Counted from the stretch's first letter, positions 48,472 through 61,983 are shown. The stretch: DNA of 64,000 nt from Variovorax sp. V93 (GCF_041154485.1 NZ_AP028669.1:1984001-2048000); one strand, 5' to 3'. Made by a program: numbers and translations. Notes: generated by a model from the letters alone, not told the origin.

Positions 48472-48500
48472 GGTTCCGTCGCTCATCCGACGACGGAACC
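48472..48500. repeat. Perfect 10-bp inverted repeat in the dapA-like/moaE gap
   Basis: The arms GGTTCCGTCG and CGACGGAACC are separated by 9 nt. It lies about 85 nt upstream of the DapA-family start and is a candidate operator or hairpin. The rest of the 250-nt gap holds only the moaE promoter candidate. Confidence 0.45.
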
Positions 48501-48605
48501 GCAGCTCCGGTCAGACGAGCTTTGGTTTTTTGGCTTTGCTGCCCTGGCGCGCACGGGTGCCTTCGGTGTGCGAGGGCACTGTGAAGAGCATGGCGGGGCG
48601 GGGCA

Positions 48606-48633
48606 TTGCCGAAGTCTAGCGCGATGCCACAAT
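48606..48633 (+). promoter_or_regulatory. Candidate promoter of moaE
   Basis: TTGCCG (48606-48611) and CACAAT (48628-48633) are spaced 16 bp. The -10-like box ends 6 nt before the moaE ATG with no Shine-Dalgarno between, again suggesting a leaderless start. Confidence 0.45.
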
Positions 48634-48639
48634 CCCGGC

Positions 48640-49116
48640 ATGAGTGGTTCACGCGTTTCGATCCAGACAGCCGATTTCGACCTGGGACAGGAGGTCGCCG
48701 CGTTGCGTGCCGGCGACAAGCGCGTGGGCGCGGTCTGCAGCTTCGTCGGCACCGTGAGGGATCGCAACGACGGCAGCACCATCGCCTCGATGGAGCTCGA
48801 GCACTACCCCGGCATGACCGAGAAGGCCATCGAGGCCATGATCGACGAGGCGCACAAGCGCTTCGACATCCTGGGTGCGCGCGTGATCCACCGCGTGGGC
48901 CTGCTGCAGCCGCTCGACCAGATCATGATGGTGGCGGTGGTCTCTGCCCACCGCGGCCAGAGCTTCGAGGCCTGTGAGTTCCTGATGGACTACCTCAAGA
49001 CCCAGGCGCCATTCTGGAAAAAGGAACAGACGCCCGAAGGCGCCCGCTGGGTGGATGCGCGCGTCAGCGACGACGCCGCACTGGCGCGCTGGGGCATCAC
49101 CGCCCCCAACGCCTGA
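48640..49116 (+). CDS. moaE: Molybdopterin synthase catalytic subunit MoaE
   Basis: This 158-aa subunit of the MoaD2-MoaE2 synthase converts cyclic pyranopterin monophosphate to molybdopterin. VGAVCSFVGTVRDRNDG, MELEHYPGMTEKAIEAM, HRVGLLQPLD and the active-site lysines in APFWKKEQTPEG are present. It is separated from moaD by an opposite-strand gene. Its stop is directly abutted by the convergent Bug-receptor gene. Confidence 0.96.
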   Translation: MSGSRVSIQTADFDLGQEVAALRAGDKRVGAVCSFVGTVRDRNDGSTIASMELEHYPGMTEKAIEAMIDEAHKRFDILGARVIHRVGLLQPLDQIMMVAVVSAHRGQSFEACEFLMDYLKTQAPFWKKEQTPEGARWVDARVSDDAALARWGITAPNA

Positions 49117-50109
49117 TCAGAGGGGCTTGAAGCCGCTCGACCGGATGATGCGTTCCCAGGTCTGCGTATAGCTGCGCACGCGGCCTGCGAACTGGCCCTG
49201 CGGCTCGTAGCCGACCGTCAGTCCCATGGTCGTGAGCTTCTGCTTCACGTCGGGCATGGCCAGCACCTTTTGCAGCGCCTCGCCGTACTTGTCGATGATC
49301 GGCTGCGGTGTGCCCACGGGCGCGAAGATGCCGTAGTAGGGCAGGTCTTCCAGGTTCGAGAAGCCCAGCTCGGTGAAGGTGGGCACGTTCGGCAGCACGG
49401 CCTGGCGCTTGGCGCCGATGGAGGCGACGATGCGCACCTTGCCGGCCTTGTGGTTCTCGATGAAGTCGGGCACCGAGGCGATGCCGGCCGTGATCTGGTT
49501 GCCCAGCATGTCCGCCGTCATCGGCGCGCTGCCGCGGTAGGGCGCGGGCTGCACGTCGATCTTGTATTTTTCCGAGATCATCTTCACCAGGAACTCGGGA
49601 ATCGAGGCGGGCGCTGGAATGCCGATGGTTTCCTTGCCGCCGCGCTGGGTGCGAACCCACTTCACGTATTCGTCGATGCTCTTGGCCGGCGTGCCGCCCG
49701 AGACCGCCAGCACGTTGGCAAAGGTGGCGAATCCGGCCACGGGCACGAAGTCGGTCGCGGGGTTGAAGCCCGGGTTCTTCACCACCTGCGGCAGGATGGA
49801 GATCGAATGGTCATGGGAGATGAACAGCGTATGGCCGTCGGCCGGGGCCGCCTTGAGCGCCTGCGCCGCGATCTGTCCGCCGGCGCCGGCGCGGTTTTCC
49901 ACCACCACCGGCACGCCCAGCACGTCCTTGAGTTTTTCGCCCAATGTGCGTGCAATGGCGTCCGTGCCGGCACCGGCCGGAAAACCGACCAGCAGGCGGA
50001 TGGGCGTGCCTTGCGCCTGCGCAAGACCCGAGAGGCCCATGGCCGCTAAAAAGAGACCGACGCCGAGCGCCCGGCGAACCGGATGGGCGCGCTGCATTGA
50101 AAAAACCAT
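49117..50109 (-). CDS. Bug-family tripartite-tricarboxylate-type substrate-binding protein
   Basis: This ~330-aa periplasmic binding protein of the Bug/TctC family has a signal peptide (RALGVGLFLAAMGLSGLAQAQ), then IRLLVGFPAGAGTDAIARTLGEKL and VVVENRAGAGGQIAAQALKAAPADGHTL, the classic motifs. ATG 50109 is preferred because GGAG lies 8 nt upstream; an in-frame ATG at 50121 adds four residues. No tctA/tctB membrane partners are adjacent, so it is an orphan receptor, as is common in Burkholderiales. The ligand is unknown. Confidence 0.9.
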   Translation of the reverse strand: MVFSMQRAHPVRRALGVGLFLAAMGLSGLAQAQGTPIRLLVGFPAGAGTDAIARTLGEKLKDVLGVPVVVENRAGAGGQIAAQALKAAPADGHTLFISHDHSISILPQVVKNPGFNPATDFVPVAGFATFANVLAVSGGTPAKSIDEYVKWVRTQRGGKETIGIPAPASIPEFLVKMISEKYKIDVQPAPYRGSAPMTADMLGNQITAGIASVPDFIENHKAGKVRIVASIGAKRQAVLPNVPTFTELGFSNLEDLPYYGIFAPVGTPQPIIDKYGEALQKVLAMPDVKQKLTTMGLTVGYEPQGQFAGRVRSYTQTWERIIRSSGFKPL

Positions 50110-50172
50110 GATCGACTCCATTCGAAAAGTGAGCGGGCACGGTGCAATAGCCGTGCCCGAAGCGCCGGACGC

Positions 50173-50200
50173 CTTGAATCGCGCCCGAACAGTCCTATTT
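50173..50200 (+). promoter_or_regulatory. Sigma-32-like heat-shock promoter of clpB
   Basis: CTTGAAT (50173-50179) and TCCTATTT (50193-50200) are 13 bp apart, close to the sigma-32 pattern CTTGAA and CCCCATNT. The predicted start leaves a short leader with GCAGGAA before the clpB ATG. Confidence 0.6.
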
Positions 50201-50219
50201 TGAGTGCAGGAATACCACC

Positions 50220-52841
<2,622 letters not shown>

Positions 52842-52847
52842 AGTCGG

Positions 52848-53189
52848 ATGATGAACTTCATTTTTCGCGTCATTCTTCTGCTCCTGGGGCTGGTCTTCGC
52901 GGCCAGCCTGGCGGTCGCCGTCATGTTGCTGGCGGCCGTGTGGGGTGTGCGCTACGCCTGGGGGCGGATCACGGGCAAGCCCGTGACGCCCTGGATGGCC
53001 TCGATGGGCGGGCGCTTCAACCCGCGTTCGGGCTTCGAGCGTTTTCGCAATGCGGCACAGCCAGCCGAACCGAGTGCGGCCGACGTGGCCAATGCGCGTG
53101 CGCGCGGCGAGTCGGTGCGCAGCCCGCTGTCGCTGCGCCCCGCAGGCGACGTGACCGACGTGCGGGCCCGGCCTGCGCGCGGCGAGTAA
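52848..53189 (+). CDS. Hypothetical small membrane protein
   Basis: This 113-aa protein has one long hydrophobic N-terminal region (about residues 4-37) and a Arg/Ala-rich hydrophilic tail. It starts 6 nt after the clpB stop, so it may be co-transcribed with clpB and heat-inducible. I do not recognise a family. Two adjacent ATG codons (52848, 52851) are possible starts. Confidence 0.7.
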   Translation: MMNFIFRVILLLLGLVFAASLAVAVMLLAAVWGVRYAWGRITGKPVTPWMASMGGRFNPRSGFERFRNAAQPAEPSAADVANARARGESVRSPLSLRPAGDVTDVRARPARGE

Positions 53190-53202
53190 AACGCGCTGCG
53201 GG

Positions 53203-55097
53203 TCAGGCGCGGTACAGCGCCTCGATCTCTTCGGCGTAAGCCTTGTAGATGCTGGAGCGCCGCACCTTCATGGTTGCGGTGACTTCGCCGTCGTCGTGGT
53301 CCAACTCTTTTGTGAGCAGGTGAAAACGCCGGATCTGCGACACCTGCGCGAGCCTGTCGTTGCCGCGTGAAATTTCCGATTCGATCAGCGCGCGCACCCG
53401 CGGCTCTTCCACCAGAGAGCGGAAGTGCGTGAACGGAATGCGCTCGGCCTCAGCCCACTTGCCCACCGTTTCGTAGTCGATCTGCAGCAGCGCGCCGACG
53501 AACTTGCGTCCGTCCGCCACCACGATGCATTCCTTGATGAAGGGACTGCCCTTCATGGTGTTCTCGATCTCCGAGGGCGTGAGGTTCTTGCCGCCGGCCG
53601 TGATCATGATGTCCTTCAGGCGGTCGATGATGCGCAGCTGGCCATCCTCTTCGCGCACCACGTCGCCGGTGTAGAGCCAGCCTTCGCGGATCGACGCGGC
53701 CGTGGCCTCGGGGTTCTTGTAGTACCCCTCGAACACCATCTCGCCGCGCACCAGCAGTTCGCCCGCTTCGCCGATGCGGTACTCGGTGCCCAGCGTCGGC
53801 GGGCCGACCGTGCCGATCCTCACGGCATCGCTGCGGTGGCCGGCGATCATGCCGGTCGATTCGGTGAGGCCGTACACCTCCACCAGCGGCACGCCCAGCG
53901 TGCGGAAGAAGCGCACCACGTCGGCCGGAATCGGCGCCGCGCCGGTGAGCGCGACGCGCGCGCGCCGCAGGCCGATGAAGTTCTGCAGCGCGCGCAGCAC
54001 CGTCCAGTAGTACAGGGAGAAACGGCCGCGCTCGGCCAGTGTCCAGGCGCTGCGCGGCTTCTCGGCCAGCGGCGCGCAGGCCGCGAGCGCGCGGCGGAAC
54101 AGCGCGCGCTGCAGCCGGCCCGCCTCCTGCATCTTGATGCTGATGCCCGCGTGCAGCTTCTCCCAGATGCGCGGCACGCCAAGGAACATGGTGGGCGCCA
54201 CTTCGCGCAGGTCTTCCTGCACGGTGCGGATCGATTCGCCGAAGCTCACCTGCGAGCCCAGGTAGACCGGCACGAAGGCCGTGAGCATCTGCTCGGCCAC
54301 GTGGCACAGCGGCAGGTACGAAAGATGCGTGGTGTCGCCGTCGAGCGCCAGCCGCTCGACGATGCCGGGCACCACGCCGCGGATGTTGCGGTACGAGATC
54401 ATCGCGCCCTTGGGCTTGCCGGTGGAACCCGAGGTGTAGATCATCAGGCCGATGTCGGCGGGCGTCTGGCGTTGCAGGGCGGCTTCGATCAGCGCGTCGC
54501 CCTCGCGTGCGTGCACCTCGGCGCCGGCCTGTTCCACTTCGGCAAAGGTCGCGATGAGTCCGCGCACTTCGGGCGGATAGCTCGCCAGGCCCTTGGTCTC
54601 GATCACGACGATCTTGCGCAGGCGCGGCAGCTGGCCGATGGCCTCGAGCACCTTGTCGGTCTGCTCCTGGTCTTCGCAGACGATCACCTCGATGTCTGCA
54701 TGGCCGAGCACGTAGGCCACTTCGTTGCTCGGGCTGGTCGGGTAGACGCCGACGGTCACGGCGCCGATCAGGCCGGCGCCCATCTGCGCGAGCAGCCACT
54801 CGACACGATTCTCCGAGATCACGCCGAGGTGCCCGTCGGGCGCCAGGCCCATCGCATGCAGGCCGAGGCCGAAGCGGGAAGCGCGGCGCAGGTAGCCGGC
54901 CCAGTCCAGCGGATGCCAGATGCCGAAATCTTTCTGGCGGATGGCAATGCGCTGCGGCTGCCGGCGCGCCTGCTCGCGCAGCATCTGCGGCAATGTCAGC
55001 GAGGGAAGCGCAGCATCGGTCATTGGTGCGCCCTTGGCGCTGCGCGCCTTCTCGCCGAGCGGGAGCGAGCTTGCCTGCGGGCGGCCCAGCGCTGCGC

Positions 55098-55101
<4 letters not shown>
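53203..55101 (-). CDS. AMP-forming acyl-CoA synthetase (long-chain/aromatic-acid type)
   Basis: This 632-aa adenylate-forming ligase has the P-loop YTSGSTGKPKGAM (near residue 220), YGLTESTG, the hinge GELLVRGEMVFEGYYKNPEAT and the C-terminal lysine region KDIMITAGGKNLTPSEIE. It activates a carboxylic acid with ATP to its CoA thioester. ATG 55101 overlaps the preceding livF stop (ATGA), so it is translationally coupled to the transporter. Together they suggest import and CoA capture of the same acid. The substrate is not determined. Confidence 0.9.
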
Positions 55102-55924
<823 letters not shown>

Positions 55925-55925
<1 letters not shown>

Positions 55926-57109
55926 CAGTTCAGCGAGATCCAGTCCGATGCCGGCACCATCTTCTGCGCCTTCATGTCGGCCTTGTAGACGCGGCCCACC
56001 GGAATCGAGTTGCCCTTGACCGTGATCGGCATGCCGATGAGCCCGCCCGTGTCGAAGTCCTTGATGGTGTTGAGCGAGGCCTTCAGGTTCTTGCCGTCCA
56101 GCGGCTTGCCCGCATCCAGCGTGCGCCTGACTGCTTCGGTGAACAGCATCGCGGTGAGAAAGCCCTGCGTGTAGGCCGTGCTCTGGTACTCGGGACGCAG
56201 CGCGCGGATCTTGTCGAGCATCGGCGCCTTGGCCGAGGTGTCGTAGTAGTAGCGGTAGGGCATCACGCCCATGAAGCCGTCGGCGCCTTCGCCCATCTTC
56301 ATGACGGTGGAGCTGTCCATGGTCCAGAAGGTGCCCATCCACTTGCTGGTCATGCCCATCTGCTTGCCCTGCTGCACGAACTCCGGAATGGGCGCGAGGA
56401 TGTAGCCGTGGAAGATGGTGTAGTCGGGCGCAGCGCGGCGCAGCTTGATGACTTCGGTCGACACGTCCACGCTGCCCGGCGGCGTCATGAGCTTGACCGG
56501 CACGGTGAGGCCCAGCTTCTTGGCGGCGGCTTCGCTGGCTTCGATCGGATCGCGGCCGAATTCGGAATCGGAATACACGAAGGCCACCTTTGCACCCGGC
56601 TTTTCCTTGGCGATGTGGCGCAGCAGGATGCCGATCTGCTCGGTGTAGTCGGGACCGACCAGGAACTGGTTCGGGTACTTGGCCGAGTCGTTGAGTTCGG
56701 TGGCAAACGAAGCGCCGGCCATGAGGATCTGGCCGTTGCGTTCGAGCTCGGGGTTGATGGTCTTGGAGAAGCCGGTCGAGTCGCCGTAGTAGAGGTTGAC
56801 CTTGTTCTGGCTCGTGATCTTCTTGAAGGCAGCCACCGACACATCGACCTTGTAGCCCGTGTCTTCCGGCACATAGCGCAGCTTGCGCCCCTTGATGCCG
56901 CCCGCGTCGTTGACGATCTTCACGTAGTCGGCGATGCCGGCGTTGATGCCGACGCCTGCGAAGGCAAACACGCCGGTCATCGGGATCGAGCCGCCGATGA
57001 CGATGTCCTCGTTGCCCTGTGCGTTCGCGAGCGGCACGGCAGTGACCGCAAGGCCGGCCGCGATCAGCAAAGCGCGGCGATGGTGGGAAAGCTTCGGTGT
57101 CTTGGGCAT
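55925..57109 (-). CDS. Periplasmic binding protein of a LIV-type ABC transporter
   Basis: This 394-aa periplasmic binding protein has a signal peptide (RRALLIAAGLAVTAVPLANAQ) and type-I fold segments: IVIGGSIPMTGVFAFAGVG, GIKGRKLRYVPEDTGY, FVYSDSEFGRDPIEASEAAAKKLG. The ligand is unknown; neighbours suggest an organic acid rather than leucine. It overlaps livF by one nucleotide and follows livM by 15 nt. Confidence 0.93.
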
Positions 57110-57124
57110 GCTTGTCTCCTGGTT

Positions 57125-58162
57125 CTAGTTGCGAAACGGCCATAGATGGAAGAAGCGGCGGATGCGCCGCCACACTTCTGCGAGCCCGTGCGGCTCGAAC
57201 ACCAGAAATCCGACGATCAGCAGCCCGAACACGACGGTGCGCACGGGCGACAGGAATACGGTCATCTCGACGCCGCCTGGCAGCAGGTCGACCACCAGCT
57301 TGAGCAGCTCGGGCACCATGGTCATGAACACCGCGCCGAAGATGCCGCCGAGGATCGTGCCCATGCCGCCGACGATGATCGCGGCCAGGAAGAAGATCGA
57401 CATCAGGAGCGGAAAGCTCTCCGGCGTGACCACGCGGAAGAAGTAGGCCCAGAGGCCACCCGCCACGCCCGCATAGAACGACGAGAGCCCGAACGACAGC
57501 AGCTTGTAGCGCAGCAGCGGAATGCCCAGCACCTCGGCCGAGATGTCGCGGTCGCGGATCGCGATGAAGGCCCGGCCCACGCGCGTTCGGAACAGGTTGG
57601 CCGCGCCGAGCACCATCAGCAGCATCACGGGCACGATCACCCAGTAGAGCCGGAACGAGGTATCCAGCGGCAGTCCGAAGAACTGCGCCGGCGGCAGCGA
57701 GAGGCCCGAAGTGCCGCCCGTGAGCTTGAGGTTGGCGAACAGGAAGTGCGCGATGAACGACGCGGCGATGGTGGCGATGGCGAGGTACAGGCCCTTCACG
57801 CGCAGCGAGGGGATGCCGACGACCAGTCCGCCGAGCATGGCGACGATGCCGCCCGCGGCGATGTTGAGCAGGAAGGGCGTGCCGAGCCGCGTCTGCATGA
57901 TCGCGACGGTGTATGCGCCCAGTCCCATGAACGCTGCCTGCCCCAGGCTCACCAGACCCGTGTAGCCGGTAAGGATGTTGAGGCCGGTCGCGCTCGCCAC
58001 GTTGATGGCGACCAGGCACGCCAGGTAGAGCCAATAGTCGCTGGCGATGAATGGGAACAGCACGAGCAGCGCGGCGCCGACCACAAGCCACACCTTCTGG
58101 GTGCGCGAGTCGAACAGCGCTGCGTCGGCTGTGTAGCTTTGCTTGAGGGTGCCGATGCGCAT
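57125..58162 (-). CDS. Branched-chain-type ABC permease LivM
   Basis: This 345-aa inner-membrane permease has ten hydrophobic segments and the LivM signatures GLNILTGYTGLVSLGQAAFMGLGAY and RVGRAFIAIRDRDISAEVLGI (cytoplasmic loop). It pairs with LivH to form the translocation pore. Start ATG 58162 is 2 nt after the LivH stop. Confidence 0.94.
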   Translation of the reverse strand: MRIGTLKQSYTADAALFDSRTQKVWLVVGAALLVLFPFIASDYWLYLACLVAINVASATGLNILTGYTGLVSLGQAAFMGLGAYTVAIMQTRLGTPFLLNIAAGGIVAMLGGLVVGIPSLRVKGLYLAIATIAASFIAHFLFANLKLTGGTSGLSLPPAQFFGLPLDTSFRLYWVIVPVMLLMVLGAANLFRTRVGRAFIAIRDRDISAEVLGIPLLRYKLLSFGLSSFYAGVAGGLWAYFFRVVTPESFPLLMSIFFLAAIIVGGMGTILGGIFGAVFMTMVPELLKLVVDLLPGGVEMTVFLSPVRTVVFGLLIVGFLVFEPHGLAEVWRRIRRFFHLWPFRN

Positions 58163-58164
58163 GG

Positions 58165-59043
58165 CTAGAGCCTCTCGATTTCGTGTGTGCCGAAGAGGCC
58201 GTAGGGCCGCACCATCAGCACGAGCACCAGCACGATGAAGGTCGCAAGCAGCTTGTACTCGCCGCCGAGATAGGCCCCCGCGAGGGCCTCGACCAGCCCG
58301 ATGAAGAGGCCGCCGACCAGCGCACCCAGCACGCTGTCGAGCCCGCCGACGATCACCACCACCAGCACCGACAGCCCGAATACCCCCATCGACGACGAGA
58401 TGCCGCCGATGGCGCCGACGATGACGCCGGCCACCGCCGCGATCATGGCCGAGGCCACCCACGCGAGCGAGAACACGCGCGGCACGTTGATGCCCATCGA
58501 ATAGGCCGCCGCCTGGTCGGAGGCGGTGGCCCGCAGCGCCACGCCGCCACGCCAGAATCGGAACAGCAGCAGCACCATGCCGATCAGCACGACCGCAATC
58601 GACGCGCCGTAGGCGATCTTCGGCGCGAGGAATGCGTCGCCGATCATCACCGGCGCGTTCGGCAGGAATTCGGGCAGCCGGCGCTGGTCTGCGGTCCAGA
58701 TGATCTCGACCAGCCCGACGAGGATCGATGCAAGGCCGACCGTCACCATGAACACCGAGATCGGCGGCTCGCCCAGCAATGGCCGGATCATCGTGCGCTC
58801 GATCACCGCGCCCAGCAGGCCGGTGCCGATCACCGAGCCCAGCGCCGCAAGCCAGATCGGCAGCGAAAAGCTCGCAGCAAAGGTGAAGAACAGGTAGGCG
58901 CCGGCCATCAGCATCTCGCCGATGGCGATGTTGACCACGCGCGTGGCCTTGTAGACCAGCACGAAGGCCAGCGCGGCCAATGCATAGATCCCGCCGCCGG
59001 CAATGCCGGTGAGCGCAATCTCGAACAGGTAGGCCCAATCCAT
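58165..59043 (-). CDS. Branched-chain-type ABC permease LivH
   Basis: This 292-aa permease has about eight membrane segments, IALTGIAGGGIYALAALAFVLVYKATRVVNIAIGEMLMAGAY at the N-terminus and GVALRATASDQAAAYSMGINVPRVFSLAWV as the coupling loop. The ATG overlaps the LivG stop by one nucleotide (TGATG), so expression is coupled. Confidence 0.94.
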   Translation of the reverse strand: MDWAYLFEIALTGIAGGGIYALAALAFVLVYKATRVVNIAIGEMLMAGAYLFFTFAASFSLPIWLAALGSVIGTGLLGAVIERTMIRPLLGEPPISVFMVTVGLASILVGLVEIIWTADQRRLPEFLPNAPVMIGDAFLAPKIAYGASIAVVLIGMVLLLFRFWRGGVALRATASDQAAAYSMGINVPRVFSLAWVASAMIAAVAGVIVGAIGGISSSMGVFGLSVLVVVIVGGLDSVLGALVGGLFIGLVEALAGAYLGGEYKLLATFIVLVLVLMVRPYGLFGTHEIERL

Positions 59044-59903
59044 CAGGCTGCTCCTGCCATGGATTCGCCGCGCAGCCGCCGCCGCAGCTCGCCGACGTCG
59101 CCCGCGCCGAGGTAGGCGCGGATCACCTCGGGGTCGGCCTGCACCTGCGCCGGCGTGCCCTGCGCGATCACCTGGCCGAAGTTGAGCACCACGACGTGGT
59201 CTGACAGGTCCATCACCATGCCCATGTCGTGTTCCACCATCAGCACCGTGATGCCCCATTCGCGCCGCACGTCGAGAATGAAGCGCGCCATGTCCTCGGT
59301 TTCCTCGCGGTTCATGCCGGCCACGGGTTCGTCGAGCATCAGCACCTTGGGCTGCATGGCCAGCGCGCGCGCCATTTCCACGCGCTTCTGCAGGCCGTAG
59401 GGCAGGGCGGCCACCGAGGCGTGGCGGATGTGGTCGATCTCGAGGAAATCGATGATGCGTTCTTCCACGTCGCGCCGCAGCTCGGCTTCTTCGCGGCGCG
59501 CACGGCCCAGGTAGAACAGCGCATCGAACACATTGGTCTTCAGATGCGTGTGGCGGCCGAGCTTGATGTTGTCGAGCACCGTCATGCCGCGGAACAGCGC
59601 GATGTTCTGGAAGCTGCGCGCCAGGCCCAGCGCGGCGCGCTTCGGCGCGGGCAGGCGCGTGATGTCCTCGCCCTCGAACAGCACGCGGCCCTGCGCGGGC
59701 TTGTAGAAGCCCGAGATCGTGTTGAACAGTGATGTCTTGCCCGCACCATTGGGACCGATCACCGCGGTGATCGAGCCGGGCGCCACGCCGAAACCCACGT
59801 TCGTCAGCGCCTTGACGCCACCGAACGCGAGCGTCAGCGCGTCGACCTGGAGCACGGATGCGGCAGGGGCGCAGAAGTCGTCCCGGTGGGGCTCGTCAGG
59901 CAT
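59043..59903 (-). CDS. Branched-chain-type ABC transporter ATPase LivG
   Basis: This 286-aa ATPase has Walker A VIGPNGAGKTSL (about 49-58), the LivG-type signature ALPYGLQKRVEMARALAMQP (LPYG in place of LSGG, normal for LivG) and Walker B VLMLDEPVAGMN. ATG 59903 is preferred over TTG 59948, which adds 15 unrelated residues. It is the first gene of the minus-strand liv operon, divergent from the TetR regulator. Confidence 0.94.
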   Translation of the reverse strand: MPDEPHRDDFCAPAASVLQVDALTLAFGGVKALTNVGFGVAPGSITAVIGPNGAGKTSLFNTISGFYKPAQGRVLFEGEDITRLPAPKRAALGLARSFQNIALFRGMTVLDNIKLGRHTHLKTNVFDALFYLGRARREEAELRRDVEERIIDFLEIDHIRHASVAALPYGLQKRVEMARALAMQPKVLMLDEPVAGMNREETEDMARFILDVRREWGITVLMVEHDMGMVMDLSDHVVVLNFGQVIAQGTPAQVQADPEVIRAYLGAGDVGELRRRLRGESMAGAA

Positions 59904-59954
59904 GGCTAAGGAGGAGGCGCTAGCGTCAGGGTTTGTGTCCAGGACCAAAAAAGC

Positions 59955-59985
59955 TACTGGCCCGTAAAATTCCTACTGGTGGGTA
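59955..59985. promoter_or_regulatory. Twin operator-like repeats between livG and tetR
   Basis: TACTGGCCCGTA (59955-59966) and TACTGGTGGGTA (59974-59985) are imperfect palindromes repeated 19 bp apart in the same orientation. The second touches the tetR ATG at 59986. A TAAAAT (59965-59970) overlaps the first. They are likely TetR-family operator sites controlling both directions. Confidence 0.6.
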
Positions 59986-60741
59986 ATGTCACGGTTCGCC
60001 GCAGGCCGCGGCATCAGGACTTTCCCCGCCCGCACAAACCCCATGGCCCGTCCTGCCCTCGTCGCATCCTCTCCCTCCGCGTCCCCCGCAGCGCTTTCTC
60101 CCTGGGCACCCGCCGGCAAGCGCGCGCAGCAGCGCGAGGTCAAGCGCAACGCCGTGCTGCAGACGGCGGCCCAGCTTTTCAACGAGCGCGGCTTCCATGC
60201 CACGTCGCTCGACGACATCGCCGAGCGGCTCAACGTCAGCAAGCCCACGCTCTACTACTACGTCGAGAGCAAGGACCAGATCCTGCTGGAGTGCGTGAAG
60301 ACCGCTCTCGACCTGATGCAGGCCGGCATCGGCGAGGTGCGTGCCGCGGGTGGCAGCGCCATCGACCAGCTCAAGGCCTGCATGCGCATCTATTCGGGCG
60401 TGGTCACGCAGGACTTCGGCATGTGCGTGATCCGCATCGGCGAAGACCCGCTGCCCGCTCCGCTCAAGAAGGAACTGCGCCGCCTCAAGGCCGGCATTGA
60501 CGGGCAGTTTCGCCGGCTCATCGAAGACGGCGTCGCCGAAGGCTCGATCGCGCCCTGCGATCCCAAGATGGCCGCCTTCATGCTGGCCGGCGCGCTGAGC
60601 TGGATCGGCCGCTGGTACCGCCCCGATGGCGAGCTCACGCCCGACCAGATTGCCGACCAGGGCATCGATCTGCTGTTGAATGGCGTGCTGCATCGCCCCG
60701 CCGCGGCGCGCCGCAAGCCCGCGGCGGCGAAGGCCAGGTGA
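59986..60741 (+). CDS. TetR/AcrR-family transcriptional regulator
   Basis: This 251-aa protein (or 232 aa from ATG 60043) has a proline/alanine-rich N-terminus, then a TetR DNA-binding domain ([47 protein letters not shown]; about residues 55-100). A large ligand-binding helical domain follows. It is divergent from the liv/acyl-CoA-ligase operon and directly upstream of the thiolase, so it probably represses both until an acyl-CoA or free acid binds. The early ATG lies against an operator-like repeat, so the later start may be the real one. Confidence 0.9.
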   Translation: MSRFAAGRGIRTFPARTNPMARPALVASSPSASPAALSPWAPAGKRAQQREVKRNAVLQTAAQLFNERGFHATSLDDIAERLNVSKPTLYYYVESKDQILLECVKTALDLMQAGIGEVRAAGGSAIDQLKACMRIYSGVVTQDFGMCVIRIGEDPLPAPLKKELRRLKAGIDGQFRRLIEDGVAEGSIAPCDPKMAAFMLAGALSWIGRWYRPDGELTPDQIADQGIDLLLNGVLHRPAAARRKPAAAKAR

Positions 60742-60782
60742 GCGGCCATCGAATCCATTTTTCAATCCAGGAGAACCACACC

Positions 60783-61967
60783 ATGACAACGCGCGACATC
60801 TTCGTGGTCGGCACCGCCCGCACCGCCATCGGCACCTTCGGCGGCGCGCTGAAGGACGTGCCCAACACGCAACTGGCCACCACCGCCGTCAAGGCCGCCA
60901 TCGAACGCAGCGGCGTGGCCGCCGATGCCATCGGCCACGTGGTCATGGGCAACGTGATTCCCACCGACGTGAAGGACGCGTACCTGAGCCGCGTGGCCGC
61001 CATCGACGCGGGCTGCCCGATCGAGACGCCGGCCTTCAACGTCAACCGCCTCTGCGGTTCGGGCCTGCAGGCCATCGTGTCGGCGGCCCAGGCCATTGCG
61101 CTGGGCGATTGCGACATCGCCATCGGCGGCGGCTCGGAATCGATGAGCCGCGGCCCGTACTTCGACACCTCGGCGCGCTACGGCGCACGCATGGGCGATG
61201 CGGTGCTGGTCGACTACATGCTCGGCATCCTGCACGACCCGTGGGAGAAGATCCACATGGGCATCACCGCCGAGAACGTGGCGGCGCGCTACGGCATCAC
61301 GCGCGAGCAGATGGACGAACTGGCTGCCACCAGCCAGCAGCGTGCGGCGGCGGCCATCGCTGCCGGGCGCTTCAAGGAACAGATCGTTCCGGTCGAGGTG
61401 AAGACGCGCAAGGGCGTCGTGCTGTTCGACACCGACGAGCATGTGCGTGCCGACACCACCGCGGAGACGCTCTCGAAGATGAAACCCGCGTTCAAGAAGG
61501 ACGGCCTCGTGACCGCCGGCAATGCCTCGGGCATCAACGACGGCGCGGCCGCCGTGGTGCTGGCCGAGGGCGGGCGCGCCAAGGCGCTGGGCCTGAAGCC
61601 GCTGGCGCGCCTGGTCGGCTACGCGCATGCCGGCGTGGAGCCCGCGTACATGGGCATCGGCCCGGTGCCGGCCACGCGCAAGGTGCTGGAGCGCACGGGC
61701 CTGAAGGTCGCCGACTTCGACGTGATCGAATCGAACGAAGCCTTCGCGGCGCAGGCCTGCGCGGTGATCAAGGAGCTGGGCTTCGATCCGGCCAAGGTGA
61801 ACCCGAACGGTTCGGGCATTTCGCTCGGCCATCCGGTAGGCGCGACCGGCGCGATCATCACGACGAAGGCGATCGCAGAGCTGCACCGCACCGGCGGGCG
61901 CTATGCGCTGGTCACGATGTGCATCGGTGGCGGGCAGGGCATTGCGGCCGTGTTCGAACGCGTTTGA
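60783..61967 (+). CDS. Acetyl-CoA C-acyltransferase (thiolase)
   Basis: This 394-aa thiolase has nucleophilic C91 in [11 protein letters not shown], the GHPVGATGA histidine motif (near 350) and the second catalytic Cys in MCIGGGQG (near 380). It cleaves 3-ketoacyl-CoA or condenses acetyl-CoA. AGGAG precedes the ATG. It lies 41 nt after tetR and is divergent from the CoA-ligase operon, suggesting a beta-oxidation-like end step for the imported acid. Confidence 0.93.
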   Translation: MTTRDIFVVGTARTAIGTFGGALKDVPNTQLATTAVKAAIERSGVAADAIGHVVMGNVIPTDVKDAYLSRVAAIDAGCPIETPAFNVNRLCGSGLQAIVSAAQAIALGDCDIAIGGGSESMSRGPYFDTSARYGARMGDAVLVDYMLGILHDPWEKIHMGITAENVAARYGITREQMDELAATSQQRAAAAIAAGRFKEQIVPVEVKTRKGVVLFDTDEHVRADTTAETLSKMKPAFKKDGLVTAGNASGINDGAAAVVLAEGGRAKALGLKPLARLVGYAHAGVEPAYMGIGPVPATRKVLERTGLKVADFDVIESNEAFAAQACAVIKELGFDPAKVNPNGSGISLGHPVGATGAIITTKAIAELHRTGGRYALVTMCIGGGQGIAAVFERV

Positions 61968-61983
61968 AGGCACACTTGCGGAC

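Noticed and set aside
57125..59038. Apparent 637-aa permease
   Set aside because: The first ~290 residues are out-of-frame LivH. The true LivM starts at 58162.
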